64,000 bases of DNA from Oscillospiraceae bacterium (lineage in GTDB: Bacteria; Bacillota; Clostridia; Oscillospirales; Oscillospiraceae): positions 1 to 64,000 of the forward strand of contig CADCKQ010000009.1 in the NCBI GenBank assembly GCA_902802045.1, written 5' to 3'. Every line of letters starts with the position of its first letter. The first letter of the stretch is position 1. The notes under the pieces were generated by a model. The model saw nothing but the letters and a program-made list of their open reading frames with translations. It was not told where the DNA came from and searched no databases. Below, piece after piece: positions 24,357 to 33,516 of this stretch. The position numbers and the translations under genes are program-made.

Positions 24357-25020
24357 TACTCTTTATCGGAAATATATAAAAAGGATACTTGATATAGCGG
24401 TATCGGGGGTGGGTATCACAGTCCTGTCTCCCGTATATTTAGCGCTGACTGTGACTGGCGCGATCTCTATGCGCGGGAATCCCTTCTTTGTTCAGCCGAG
24501 ACCCGGAAAAAATGAAAAGATCTTCAACATCATCAAGTTCCGCTCCATGAACAACAGAAGAGACAAGCAGGGGAATCTTCTTCCTGATGAGCAGCGGCTT
24601 ACAGCTTACGGAAACTTTCTGAGGAATACGAGCCTTGATGAATTGCCTGAGCTCTTCAATATTTTTATCGGAGATATGTCGGTGGTCGGGCCGAGGCCTC
24701 TGCTTCCGGAGTATATCCCGTATTATACGCCTGAGGAGCACAGGAGACACAGCGTTCGCCCGGGCCTTACAGGACTTGCCCAGGTAAACGGCAGAAACTA
24801 TATGACCTGGGAGACGAAATTCGCGCTTGATCTGGAATATATCGACAGCATGAGTTTCTTAAATGATCTGAAAATTCTGCTGAAGACCGTAGAAGTTACT
24901 CTTAAACACTCGGATATTGAAACAGCTAGCGTGATAAAGCATGACGGAATGGTTATAATGCCGATGAATATAGAACGCGAAATGAAAAAGAAAACTGCGG
25001 GAGAAACTGACAGCAAATGA
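24346..25020 (+). CDS. Initiating phosphoglycosyl transferase (PglC/WcaJ C-terminal type sugar transferase)
   Basis: A 224-residue monotopic phosphoglycosyl transferase that moves a sugar-1-phosphate from UDP-sugar to undecaprenyl phosphate. It has one re-entrant membrane helix (~15-38), then IIKFRSM, the catalytic-type stretch TSLDELPELFNIF (Asp-Glu), GDMSVVGPRPLLPEY and RPGLTGLAQVNGR. The short form without extra N-terminal helices matches PglC rather than WcaJ. Start ATG 24346 overlaps the SDR stop. It would begin a lipid-linked saccharide at the inner membrane face. No flippase or polymerase gene is present in the window. Confidence 0.92.
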   Translation: MNNNTLYRKYIKRILDIAVSGVGITVLSPVYLALTVTGAISMRGNPFFVQPRPGKNEKIFNIIKFRSMNNRRDKQGNLLPDEQRLTAYGNFLRNTSLDELPELFNIFIGDMSVVGPRPLLPEYIPYYTPEEHRRHSVRPGLTGLAQVNGRNYMTWETKFALDLEYIDSMSFLNDLKILLKTVEVTLKHSDIETASVIKHDGMVIMPMNIEREMKKKTAGETDSK

Positions 25021-26063
25021 GAGTCTTTACACTTGATGAAAGCCATGCCTGGGATGAGACGGTCAGGTCATTTCCTCATTATGATGTGTATTATTTAAGC
25101 GGATACGTCAAGGCTTTTAAGATCCACGGCGACGGCGAGCCGCTGCTTTTTTATTATGAAAGCGATACTTTCAGGGCTGCAGATGTTGTCATGAAGCGCG
25201 ATGTGGCCTTGGACAGACATTTCAAAGGCCTGCTTCCTGAGGGAAAGTATTTCGATCTGGCGACTCCGTACGGATACGGAGGCTGGATCGCTGACAAAGA
25301 AGATGTCAGCAATGAGGATAAAAACAAACTTTTTGGAGAATATCTGGATTATTGCCGTGAAAACGGGATAATCTCGGACTTTGTCCGTTTCCATCCGCTT
25401 TTGGGCAATAACAGACTTTCAGACGGCTTTTATGAGGTGATCCCTCTCGGAAAGACAGTTGCGATAGACCTCTCCGATAAGGACGGTATCTGGACAAATA
25501 TGAAAAGCGAATGCCGGAACCGCATCAGGAAAGCGATCAATTCGGGTGTTACCGTACACCACGGCTCCGCAAGCGAACTGTATGAAACGTTCCGCTCTAT
25601 TTACAATTCCACGATGGACGACGACAATGCCGAGAACTACTATTATTTTGGAGAACAGTTTTACAACAGTGTAAGGGAAGACTTAAACGGAAACGCGGAA
25701 GTGTTTTACGCAGTGCGCGAAGGAAAAACCATCGCGTCTACGATCATGCTGTATGCAGACGACAGACTGAATTTCCATCTCGGCGGTTCTCTCCGTGAGG
25801 ATCAGTGCTATGCACCGACCAACCTGATATTCTATGAAGCCGCGCTCTGGGGATGCGAAAGAGGTTTGAAGACACTTCATCTCGGAGGCGGAGTCGGATC
25901 TTCCGACGATAATCTGATGCGCTTTAAACGCAGTTTCTACAGAGGAGAGTATAACCAGTTTTACATAGGCAGGACTGTGTTGAACAGAGACGAATACGAC
26001 AGACTCTGCGCTATGAGAACTGATGATATCAGTTCGGGGTACTTCCCCGCTTACAGGGCATGA
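25017..26063 (+). CDS. FemAB/BioF2-like GNAT-fold acyl- or aminoacyltransferase
   Basis: A 348-residue protein of the GNAT-like superfamily that includes the FemX/FemAB transferases and other cell-envelope modifiers. Recognisable parts are SGYVKAFKIHGDGEPLLFYY near the start, a central MKSECRNRIRKAINSG helix, VFYAVREGKTIASTIMLY, HLGGSLREDQCYAPTNLIFYEA and FKRSFYRGE. In the glycan operon it may transfer an acyl or aminoacyl group onto the lipid-linked sugar. It overlaps both neighbours by 4 bases (ATGA type). Donor and acceptor are unknown, and the family is too broad to say more. Confidence 0.7.
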   Translation: MRVFTLDESHAWDETVRSFPHYDVYYLSGYVKAFKIHGDGEPLLFYYESDTFRAADVVMKRDVALDRHFKGLLPEGKYFDLATPYGYGGWIADKEDVSNEDKNKLFGEYLDYCRENGIISDFVRFHPLLGNNRLSDGFYEVIPLGKTVAIDLSDKDGIWTNMKSECRNRIRKAINSGVTVHHGSASELYETFRSIYNSTMDDDNAENYYYFGEQFYNSVREDLNGNAEVFYAVREGKTIASTIMLYADDRLNFHLGGSLREDQCYAPTNLIFYEAALWGCERGLKTLHLGGGVGSSDDNLMRFKRSFYRGEYNQFYIGRTVLNRDEYDRLCAMRTDDISSGYFPAYRA

Positions 26064-27268
26064 ATATTCTTTTTCTTACTGTCGGCAATGCCGAGACATT
26101 TGAAAAATACGGTGTGGAAGCGCGGGGCGTATATACGGACGTGCTGAGAAAACTGCGCAATGAAGGGCACAGCGTATTTGTCTGCTATCCGGGAGAGAGA
26201 AGATACGGGGAGAAAACACAGCTCAGGGAATCAAACGGAGTTGTGCTTCTGAGGGTTAAAACAGGCAATCTTACAAAAAGCGGTATTATAGAAAAGGGCA
26301 TTTCAACGCTCACTATCGAGCAAAGATACAGAGATGCCATCAAAAAATACTTCCGGAATGTAAAATTTGATATCGTTCTCTACTCGACACCGCCCATAAC
26401 CTTCGTCAATGTGATCAGATATGTGAAAAACAGAGACAATGCCTTCTGTTATCTGCTCTTAAAAGATATCTTCCCGCAAAACGCGGTTGATCTGAATATG
26501 TTGTCTGAAAACGGTATCAAGGGGCTGATATACAGATTTTTCAGAGCAAAAGAAAAGGCGCTGTATGAAGTTTCAGACAAGATAGGCTGCATGTCCGAAG
26601 CAAACAGGACTTATCTTTTAGATAAAAATCCGGAACTTGAAGCGGGAAAAATCGAAGTGTCTCCCAACTCAACGGATATAACCGAAGAAGAGCCGGAGAC
26701 AAAGCATGCAGATAACGGCGTGATAACGTTTTTATACGGCGGCAATCTCGGCAGACCACAGAGTATTCCGTTTCTTGTCGAGTGCCTTAAAAGCCGTATG
26801 GATCATGAAGATGAGAAATACCTGATAATAGGCAGCGGAACGGAAGAAAGGGTGCTCGACAGTTTTATTGAGAGGTATCGTCCTTCAAACATCGAGCACA
26901 TAAAAGAGCTTCCCAGGAAAGAATATGAGGAAATAGTGAGTTCCTGTGACGCCGGCCTGATATTCCTGGACAGCAGATTTACCATACCCAATTTCCCGTC
27001 AAGACTTCTTTCTTATCTGCAGGCAGGACTGCCTGTGATCACCTGTACGGACGACGTCACAGATATAGGAAGGATCGCGGAGAAAGAAGGATTCGGGTTT
27101 TCATCTTCATCGTCGGATACAGCCTCGTTCGGCGAGGCAGTTGAGAGGCTTAAACGGGCTGACAGAGCTGAGATGGGGAGAGCAGCAAGACGTTATCTCA
27201 AAGAAAACTGCTCTGTTCAAAAAACATACGATCTTATAATATCTGCGTATAAACGATCAAAGCAGTGA
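26060..27268 (+). CDS. GT4-family glycosyltransferase (WbuB-like)
   Basis: A 402-residue GT-B glycosyltransferase. The N-terminal Rossmann domain (MNILFLTVGNAE, GVYTDVLRKLRNEGHSV) would bind the acceptor. The C-terminal domain has FLYGGNLGRPQSI, LIIGSGTEE and the DAGLIFLDSRFTIPNFPSR segment, including the E/D-x7-E-like nucleotide-sugar site and the PSRLLSYLQAGLPV stretch typical of WbuB/GT4. It is the final gene of the operon, so the pathway likely adds one sugar to the lipid-linked one made by the phosphoglycosyl transferase. A strong terminator overlaps its stop codon. Confidence 0.9.
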   Translation: MNILFLTVGNAETFEKYGVEARGVYTDVLRKLRNEGHSVFVCYPGERRYGEKTQLRESNGVVLLRVKTGNLTKSGIIEKGISTLTIEQRYRDAIKKYFRNVKFDIVLYSTPPITFVNVIRYVKNRDNAFCYLLLKDIFPQNAVDLNMLSENGIKGLIYRFFRAKEKALYEVSDKIGCMSEANRTYLLDKNPELEAGKIEVSPNSTDITEEEPETKHADNGVITFLYGGNLGRPQSIPFLVECLKSRMDHEDEKYLIIGSGTEERVLDSFIERYRPSNIEHIKELPRKEYEEIVSSCDAGLIFLDSRFTIPNFPSRLLSYLQAGLPVITCTDDVTDIGRIAEKEGFGFSSSSSDTASFGEAVERLKRADRAEMGRAARRYLKENCSVQKTYDLIISAYKRSKQ

Positions 27269-27290
27269 GCAAAACTCACTGCTTTTTTTA
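27261..27290 (+). terminator. Intrinsic terminator of the glycan operon
   Basis: agcagtgag (27261-27269) pairs with ctcactgct (27275-27283) across a 5-base loop, followed by seven T. The TGA stop of the GT4 gene lies within the 5' arm. Confidence 0.95.
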
Positions 27291-27956
27291 ATATGTGATC
27301 CTCGGAAAAGGTGTTTTTGTCTTGTTCCCGCCCATGTATTTCAGAACTGCTATCTGAGGCTCCGCGTCGGGTTCAAGATCCAGTGTATCGGTATCATAAT
27401 AATGGACCAGCTCCGGAGACTCGTAATAGTTCAAAAGAGCATCGAGATGCTCAAGCCGGCGGTTCGTGTAGGTACTGTGCCTGTAATGCATCGGAATTAT
27501 GACTTTCGGGAATACAGCCTCGGTCAGTCTCCAGACTTCCTGGGAAGGGAGCCCGGTGCAGCTTCCTGCCGTGACCATCATAGCGTCGGCGCCAAAGATA
27601 AGGCCCTGTTCGTGATCGGTAAGCTTTGTCCCGATATCGCCCATGTGGACTATTTTCATGCCCCCGGCTTCAAGAATATGCACCTTGCTCTTTCCGCGCA
27701 TGATCCCTCCGTGGTGGTCGTGCCAGACATCAAATGAGGAGATATCAAAGGGGCACTCGCTTTCACTCTTTCCGCTCAGAGTCACGGCCTCGCGGCAGTT
27801 GTGCCCGTAATGATCATGTGATATAAGGAGCATATCGGCGCTGACTTTCAGCTCCGGATAACCCACTGCGTATTTGTAGTTGTATGGGTCTATTACTATA
27901 CTGAAAGAATCCTGTGTGATCTTAAAACAGGCATGTCCCAGCCATTGGATCTTCAT
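27288..27956 (-). CDS. MBL-fold metallo-hydrolase (UlaG-like)
   Basis: A 222-residue metallo-beta-lactamase-fold enzyme. The motif HDHYGH (~47-52) provides the first metal ligands. Further conserved positions are GGMKIVHMGDIG (Asp ligand), DAMMVTAG and a late MHYRH histidine. The MKIQWLGHACFKI start is characteristic of the UlaG/YtkL group, hydrolases of lactone or phosphodiester-type bonds. It is a single gene with its own promoter, convergent with the GT4 gene. Substrate unknown. Confidence 0.85.
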   Translation of the reverse strand: MKIQWLGHACFKITQDSFSIVIDPYNYKYAVGYPELKVSADMLLISHDHYGHNCREAVTLSGKSESECPFDISSFDVWHDHHGGIMRGKSKVHILEAGGMKIVHMGDIGTKLTDHEQGLIFGADAMMVTAGSCTGLPSQEVWRLTEAVFPKVIIPMHYRHSTYTNRRLEHLDALLNYYESPELVHYYDTDTLDLEPDAEPQIAVLKYMGGNKTKTPFPRITY

Positions 27957-27984
27957 CTGTCCTGTCCTTTCAATTGCTGACCCG

Positions 27985-28012
27985 ATTATATCAGTGCTCC
28001 TTTTTTTGTCAA
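27985..28012 (-). promoter_or_regulatory. Promoter of the MBL-fold hydrolase gene
   Basis: On the minus strand a perfect TTGACA (28012-28007) and a perfect TATAAT (27990-27985) with 16 bases between. Shine-Dalgarno gaaagga follows. Confidence 0.85.
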
Positions 28013-28018
28013 CTGCTG

Positions 28019-28048
28019 TTGATTTGCGCCGATTACAGATGATATACT
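28019..28048 (+). promoter_or_regulatory. Promoter of the trmH-dprA unit, placed for a leaderless mRNA
   Basis: TTGATT (28019-28024) and TATACT (28043-28048) with an 18-base spacer. Only six bases separate the -10 box from the ATG at 28055, so transcription would start at or next to the start codon. Confidence 0.55.
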
Positions 28049-28054
28049 GAAAAC

Positions 28055-28807
28055 ATGGAAAAAATCAGTTCAAGAAAAAATGAATATATAAAACATCTCA
28101 GGAAACTTGCGGCAGACTCAGTGTACAGAAGCAGCTGCGGGGAATTTGTATGTGAAGGAAGAAAGTTCCTCGAGGAAGCAGTTTCTTCGGGAGCAGAGAT
28201 AAGCTCAATTCTCTGGAAAGACGGAGAGGCAGGGGAGATCCTTGGAATCAGTTCCCAATATGCCGCGTTTCCGGAGCTCTACAGCTATGCCTCTTTCTCC
28301 GAAAACAGCAAAGGCCCTTTGTTTACTGTAAAGATAGAACAAAAAGAACCGGCCGGGGATATCCGGAACGCAATTATACTCGAGTCTGTCCAGGACCCGG
28401 GAAATCTCGGAACGGTGATAAGAACCGCTGCTGCTTTCGGTATCGGGGCAGTTATCCTGACAGGCGCCTGTGCGGATCTCTATAATCCGAAGACTGTCAA
28501 AGCGACAATGGGTGCGATATTCAGGCAGAGAGTTTTGAAGCTCGATCTCGGAGAGACAGCAGCCTTCGCGGAGGCAAACTCCCTCACCCTTTGCGCTGCC
28601 ATATTGTCGGATGAAGCTGAGATCCTGGGAGACACTGAGCTGGGAAGGGCTGCCGTGTGCATCGGCAATGAGGGAAGCGGGCTCAGCAGGGAACTGTCAG
28701 ATCTTTGCAGGAGAAAGATAATCATTCCGATGCAGCCGGGAAACGAATCTCTGAATGCATCTGTTGCAGCATCTGTCTTCATGTGGGAGATGAGGAAAAA
28801 TGGATGA
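28055..28807 (+). CDS. TrmH/SpoU-family RNA 2'-O-methyltransferase
   Basis: A 250-residue SPOUT enzyme that methylates ribose 2'-OH in rRNA or tRNA using S-adenosylmethionine. The N-terminal substrate-binding domain (KISSRKNEYIKHLRKLA, FVCEGRKFLEEA) is of the TsnR/RlmB type. The trefoil-knot domain carries ESVQDPGNLGTVIRTAAAFG (motif 1), CIGNEGSGLS (motif 2) and LNASVAASVFMWE (motif 3). No Shine-Dalgarno site is seen before ATG 28055, and the -10 box ends only six bases upstream. It overlaps dprA by 8 bases. The target nucleotide cannot be deduced. Confidence 0.92.
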   Translation: MEKISSRKNEYIKHLRKLAADSVYRSSCGEFVCEGRKFLEEAVSSGAEISSILWKDGEAGEILGISSQYAAFPELYSYASFSENSKGPLFTVKIEQKEPAGDIRNAIILESVQDPGNLGTVIRTAAAFGIGAVILTGACADLYNPKTVKATMGAIFRQRVLKLDLGETAAFAEANSLTLCAAILSDEAEILGDTELGRAAVCIGNEGSGLSRELSDLCRRKIIIPMQPGNESLNASVAASVFMWEMRKNG

Positions 28808-29975
28808 GATATATTCTGTCTGGCTTTCGGAACTTAAAGGTCTGAGCTATGCAGCCAGAAGAGTGATAAAAGAGCGTTCTTTAAGCCCTGAACAGCTTTT
28901 CCCGAAAACAGCCGAAGAACTGAGAGGCGTAAAAGCGTTTTCGGATAAGGATATAAGTATACTTGCAGACAAGGATATCTCGGAAGCGGAGAGAATAATA
29001 AACGACTGTGCAAGGCAGGGAATAAAGGTCCTCGGGCTTGGGGAGGAAGACTATCCGCGGATGCTCGCCGATACGGCGGATCCGCCTCTTGCTTTATATG
29101 TGAAAGGGAAACTTCCGGATACTCAGGATATTCCTGCGGTAGCCTTAGTCGGAACAAGGAATCCGAGCGAATACGGACTTAAGATGGCAGAAAGGATCGG
29201 ATTCCAGCTGGCAGAGGAGGGGGCCTTGATCGTATCCGGGCTCAGCTCCGGTATAGAATCTGCAGGAGTACGGTCTGCCCTTTCTGCAGGAGGAACTGTG
29301 ATCGCGGTCTTGGGAACTGAAATTGCTAAAGCTCCGAGAGATTATTCGGAAAAGATATGCATAAAAGGTGCACTGGTATCGGAATATGCGCCGGGCACTA
29401 AGACTCAAAAGAGCTTTTTCAGGGCAAGAAACCGGATAGGATCGGGACTCTCTGCAGGAGTCGTCGCAATAGAAGCGCCCCTGGGAAGCGGTACGCTTTT
29501 ATATGTCGCTGAGGCGATCGAACAGGGCAGGGACATCTTTGCTGTGCCGGGAAATGCCGACTCTCCCAAGAGCGAGGGCACGAATGAGCTGATAAAAAAC
29601 GGGGCAAAAGCTGTGACCTGCGGAAATGATATTATGGAGGAATACGGCATCCGCTATAAAGGCAGGCTGAAAGCATTGCCCGCAAATACGGATAAAACTC
29701 CGGACCTCAGCCCTGCGCTTAAACGCGGAGACAAATCAGTTGACAAAAAAGAAGAGCGCGGATATATTGATTTGTCGGATTATTTGAAGAGCCTCAGCGT
29801 AAACCAGCTCGCAATAATCTCTGCCATAGAGAGCCCGGGCACCGGTGTTGACGACATTATTGAGCGAAGCGGACTTCCTGCGGCATCCGTTCTCTCAGAC
29901 CTGACGATCCTTCAGATAAAAGGTTTTGTTATTCAGGAGAGCGGAAAGAGATTTACTCTGAATTTTAAAAAATGA
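28800..29975 (+). CDS. dprA: DNA processing protein DprA/Smf
   Basis: DprA binds incoming single-stranded DNA and loads RecA during transformation. The 391-residue protein has an N-terminal helical domain, the Rossmann-like core (ALVGTRNPSEYGLKMAERI, GALIVSGLSSGIESAG, VIAVLGTEI, FFRARNRIGSGLSAGVVAIEA, FAVPGNADSPKSEGTNELI) and a C-terminal winged helix (~335-390). The usual SGxARGID motif reads SGLSSGIES, so the arginine and aspartate positions differ. It sits in the common trmH-dprA-topA-trmFO order. Confidence 0.92.
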   Translation: MDEIYSVWLSELKGLSYAARRVIKERSLSPEQLFPKTAEELRGVKAFSDKDISILADKDISEAERIINDCARQGIKVLGLGEEDYPRMLADTADPPLALYVKGKLPDTQDIPAVALVGTRNPSEYGLKMAERIGFQLAEEGALIVSGLSSGIESAGVRSALSAGGTVIAVLGTEIAKAPRDYSEKICIKGALVSEYAPGTKTQKSFFRARNRIGSGLSAGVVAIEAPLGSGTLLYVAEAIEQGRDIFAVPGNADSPKSEGTNELIKNGAKAVTCGNDIMEEYGIRYKGRLKALPANTDKTPDLSPALKRGDKSVDKKEERGYIDLSDYLKSLSVNQLAIISAIESPGTGVDDIIERSGLPAASVLSDLTILQIKGFVIQESGKRFTLNFKK

Positions 29976-30007
29976 AATAATTAATATCACTTGGAAGAGG
30001 AACTGCA

Positions 30008-32206
30008 ATGCCTGAAAAAAAGAATCTGGTAATAGTTGAATCACCCGCAAAAGCAAAAACAATAGAGAAATATCTGGGTAAGGACTATAAGGTCGTTGCT
30101 TCAATGGGGCACCTTCGGGACTTGCCAAAGAGCAGACTCGGAGTCGACCTGGAGAACGGGTTTGAGCCCGAGTACATAAATGTGCGTGATAAAAGCGCAC
30201 TGATAAATGAACTGAAAAAAGACGCCAAAAACGCAAACAATATCTATCTCGCGACTGACCCGGACCGTGAAGGAGAGGCGATCTCATGGCACCTCAAGGA
30301 GATCCTGGAGCTCAGTGAAGAGAAAGCGAACCGTGTCACATTCAATGAAATTACCAAAAATGCAGTTATCAAAGGCGTTCAGTCCCCGAGAGAAATAGAT
30401 ATGGATCTGGTCGACGCCCAACAGGCAAGAAGGGTACTCGACCGTATCGTCGGCTATCAGCTCTCTCCGCTTCTCTGGAGAAAGATAAAGAGAGGTCTCT
30501 CTGCAGGGAGAGTCCAGTCGGTGGCAACCAGGATAGTAGTAGACAGGGAAAACGAGATAAGGAATTTTAACAGCGAGGAATACTGGCTTCTGGATGTGGT
30601 TCTGAAGACTGAAGACGAACAGGCCTTCAAGGCCCGCTTCTACGGTTCCGATAAGAAAAAACTCGAACTGAAAAGCAAAGAAGACGTCGATAAGGTCATA
30701 TCAAAGGTCTCAGAAGAGCCTTTTGTGATCTGCTCAGTCAAACGGAGCGATAAAAAGCGCAGTCCCTCGCCGCCCTTTATAACCTCGAGTCTTCAGCAGG
30801 AAGCTTCGAGAAGACTCAACATGACCCCTAGGCGCACCATGGCTATCGCCCAGATGCTCTATGAAGGAGTAAATTTAAGCGGCAGAGGAAGTGTCGGTCT
30901 GATCACATATATGAGGACCGATTCGCTCCGTGTTTCCGAAGAGGCCCTAGCAGCAGCAGGAAACTATATTAAAGAAAAATACGGAGAGAGCTTCTATAAC
31001 GGCTCTCCCAGAAGATTCCATACGAAAGCCGGAGCCCAGGATGCGCACGAGGCTATACGTCCGACAGATGTCACGCTTTCTCCGGATATTGTTCGTTCAG
31101 ATCTCACTGGGGAGCAGTACAGGCTCTATTCTCTGATCTGGAAACGTTTTATCGCTTCACAGATGGCAAATGCCGTATATGACAACATGTCTGTCGATAT
31201 TATATCCGGGGGATATCTCTTTAAGGCAAGCTGTAGCAATATGAAGTTTCCCGGATATACAAAGCTTTATGAAGAAGCAAAAGACGAGGAATCTTCAGAG
31301 ATAAGCTCCTCGATTCCCGAGCTTAAGGAAGGGGAAAGGGTATGGCCGGAGAAAATGATCCCCGATCAGCAGTTTACCCAGCCTCCCAGCCGCTATACAG
31401 AGGCAACACTTATACGCTCGATGGAAGAACAGGGGATAGGCAGACCTTCAACTTATGCACCTACGCTTTCGACGATCACATCGCACGGGTATGTCATTAA
31501 AGAGGGCAAGTATCTGAAGCCGACGCCGCTCGGAGAGACTGTAACTTCGATGATGAAGGACAATTTTTCGGATATAGTCGATCTCAAGTTTACGAGCCAG
31601 ATGGAAAAGAATCTGGATGAGATAGAAAACGGCAATGAAAACTGGAAAGATGTTATCTCCAGGTTCTACTCCGGTTTCAATGACGAAATGAAGGCCGCCG
31701 AGGACAACCTCGAAGGAAAGAGAATAAAGGTTCCCGATGAACTGAGTGATGAGTTCTGTGAAGTTTGCGGAAGACAGATGGTATACCGTATGGGCAGATT
31801 CGGCAGATTTCTTGCCTGCCCCGGTTTTCCGGACTGTACTTTTACAAAGCCGATAACTGTAGAAATGCCCGGCAAATGCCCCAAATGCGGCAGCAAGATA
31901 CTCAAGAAGACGTCCAAAAACGGGCATGTATACTACGCCTGCGAAAGAGGCAAGGATTGCGGCTTTATGACATGGTCCGTACCTACTGCGGAGTTCTGCC
32001 CTTCCTGCGGGAAAACTCTTTTCAAGCCAAACGGCAGAGGTCCTTTAAAGAGCTTCTGCATAAACGAGCAGTGTGAAAAGTTCGTACCTGAGGAAAAAAG
32101 GAGCTATCACAAGAAAGCCTCAGGCGACAGGAAGAGCACTGCGAAAAAGACGTCCGGCACCAAAAAAAGCACTTCAAAGAGCAGAAAAACAAAGAAAGAA
32201 CAGTAA
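30008..32206 (+). CDS. topA: DNA topoisomerase I
   Basis: A type IA topoisomerase that relaxes negative supercoils, 732 residues. The Toprim domain begins LVIVESPAKAKTIEKYLG, with acidic residues in ATDPDREGEAISWH. The catalytic tyrosine lies in VGLITYMRTDS near residue 300. Around 583-700 are cysteine pairs of three zinc-ribbon modules (CEVCGRQM...CPGFPDC, CPKCGSKI..C, CPSCGKTL..C), and a Lys/Ser-rich tail closes the protein. The stop and the trmFO start overlap by one base. Start ATG 30008 is preceded by gaggaac. Confidence 0.97.
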   Translation: MPEKKNLVIVESPAKAKTIEKYLGKDYKVVASMGHLRDLPKSRLGVDLENGFEPEYINVRDKSALINELKKDAKNANNIYLATDPDREGEAISWHLKEILELSEEKANRVTFNEITKNAVIKGVQSPREIDMDLVDAQQARRVLDRIVGYQLSPLLWRKIKRGLSAGRVQSVATRIVVDRENEIRNFNSEEYWLLDVVLKTEDEQAFKARFYGSDKKKLELKSKEDVDKVISKVSEEPFVICSVKRSDKKRSPSPPFITSSLQQEASRRLNMTPRRTMAIAQMLYEGVNLSGRGSVGLITYMRTDSLRVSEEALAAAGNYIKEKYGESFYNGSPRRFHTKAGAQDAHEAIRPTDVTLSPDIVRSDLTGEQYRLYSLIWKRFIASQMANAVYDNMSVDIISGGYLFKASCSNMKFPGYTKLYEEAKDEESSEISSSIPELKEGERVWPEKMIPDQQFTQPPSRYTEATLIRSMEEQGIGRPSTYAPTLSTITSHGYVIKEGKYLKPTPLGETVTSMMKDNFSDIVDLKFTSQMEKNLDEIENGNENWKDVISRFYSGFNDEMKAAEDNLEGKRIKVPDELSDEFCEVCGRQMVYRMGRFGRFLACPGFPDCTFTKPITVEMPGKCPKCGSKILKKTSKNGHVYYACERGKDCGFMTWSVPTAEFCPSCGKTLFKPNGRGPLKSFCINEQCEKFVPEEKRSYHKKASGDRKSTAKKTSGTKKSTSKSRKTKKEQ

Positions 32207-33516
32207 TGGAAAAAGTCAGTGTCATCGGAGCAGGTCTGGCGGGTTGCGAATGCGCATGGCAGCTGGCGGAAAGAGGGATCTGCGTCGATCTCTTTGAGAT
32301 GAAGCCTGAAAAAATGAGCCCTGCACACCGCTCGCCGTATTACTCGGAGCTTGTGTGTTCGAATTCCTTAAGGAGCGACGAACTTACAAACGCCGTGGGC
32401 CTTCTGAAAGAAGAGATGCGCATGTGCTCATCTCTGATCATGGAGAGTGCCGATGTGAACAGAGTTCCTGCCGGAGGAGCGCTGGCTGTGGACAGGGAGA
32501 GATTCTCGGAGTACATCACAAAAAAGATAGATTCACACCCCTATATAAACGTTATTCATTCCGAAGTGACGCACATTCCCGAAGGGGAGACCGTTATAGC
32601 GGCGGGGCCTTTATGCAGCAAAGCTCTCTCGGATGAAATCTTTTCGGTCCTTCCTGAGGAAGGACTCCACTTCTATGATGCCGTTGCCCCGATAGTTACC
32701 TTTGAGAGCATAGATTTCGGCAGTGCTTTTTTCGCATCCCGTTACGGAAAGGGAACTGCAGATTACATAAACTGCCCAATGAACAAAGAGGAGTACCTCG
32801 CATTCATAAACGAACTTGTTTCAGCGAAACAGGCCGAGGTGCACGGGTTTGACGATGCCGGGGTATTTGAAGGCTGTATGCCTGTAGAGGTAATGGCGAG
32901 AAGGGGTACGGATACCCTACGATACGGACCTTTAAAGCCTGTTGGCATAACAAATCCCTCAACAGGAGAAGAATACTACGCAGTGGTCCAGCTTCGGAAA
33001 GACAATTCCGAAGGAACCCTGTACAATATCGTCGGATTCCAGACCCATTTGACCTGGGGCGAACAGAGAAGGGTTTTTTCTATGATACCTGCTCTGAAAA
33101 ACGCAGAGTTTGTGAGATACGGAGTAATGCACAGAAATACCTTTCTTAACAGCCCGATGCTTCTGGACAGATATTACAGGCTGAAGAGCAGACCGGCTGT
33201 ATCCTTTGCAGGGCAGATAACCGGAGTTGAGGGATATGTAGAATCGGCGGCTTCAGGAATGCTCGTCGGGATCGAAACTGCAGCCCGTCTGAAAGGAAAA
33301 GAACCGGTAAAATTCCCGAAAGAGACAGCTGCAGGAGCATTGAGCCTCTATATCTCTGAAAACTCGGTCGGCACATTCCAGCCAATGAATATCAATTTCG
33401 GGATAATATCGCCGCTGGGCAGGCGCGTCAAAGGAAAACGCAACAAAAACGCGGAGATTTCCGCCCGTTCTTTGGAAATAATGCAAGAGATCACAGGAAA
33501 GGAGAATTTCAAGTGA
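32206..33516 (+). CDS. trmFO: Methylenetetrahydrofolate-tRNA-(uracil-54) methyltransferase TrmFO
   Basis: TrmFO makes 5-methyluridine-54 in the tRNA T-loop with methylene-THF and FAD. The 436-residue sequence has the FAD loop GAGLAGCECAWQLAERG, the SELVCSNSLRSDE segment with one catalytic cysteine and FEGCMPVEVMARRG with the other. Also present are the NAD(P)H region VGFQTHLTWGEQRRVF and the C-terminal FQPMNINFGIISPL. Overlap with topA (ATGG/TAATGG junction) and with plsX (4 bases) indicates one transcript. Confidence 0.97.
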   Translation: MEKVSVIGAGLAGCECAWQLAERGICVDLFEMKPEKMSPAHRSPYYSELVCSNSLRSDELTNAVGLLKEEMRMCSSLIMESADVNRVPAGGALAVDRERFSEYITKKIDSHPYINVIHSEVTHIPEGETVIAAGPLCSKALSDEIFSVLPEEGLHFYDAVAPIVTFESIDFGSAFFASRYGKGTADYINCPMNKEEYLAFINELVSAKQAEVHGFDDAGVFEGCMPVEVMARRGTDTLRYGPLKPVGITNPSTGEEYYAVVQLRKDNSEGTLYNIVGFQTHLTWGEQRRVFSMIPALKNAEFVRYGVMHRNTFLNSPMLLDRYYRLKSRPAVSFAGQITGVEGYVESAASGMLVGIETAARLKGKEPVKFPKETAAGALSLYISENSVGTFQPMNINFGIISPLGRRVKGKRNKNAEISARSLEIMQEITGKENFK

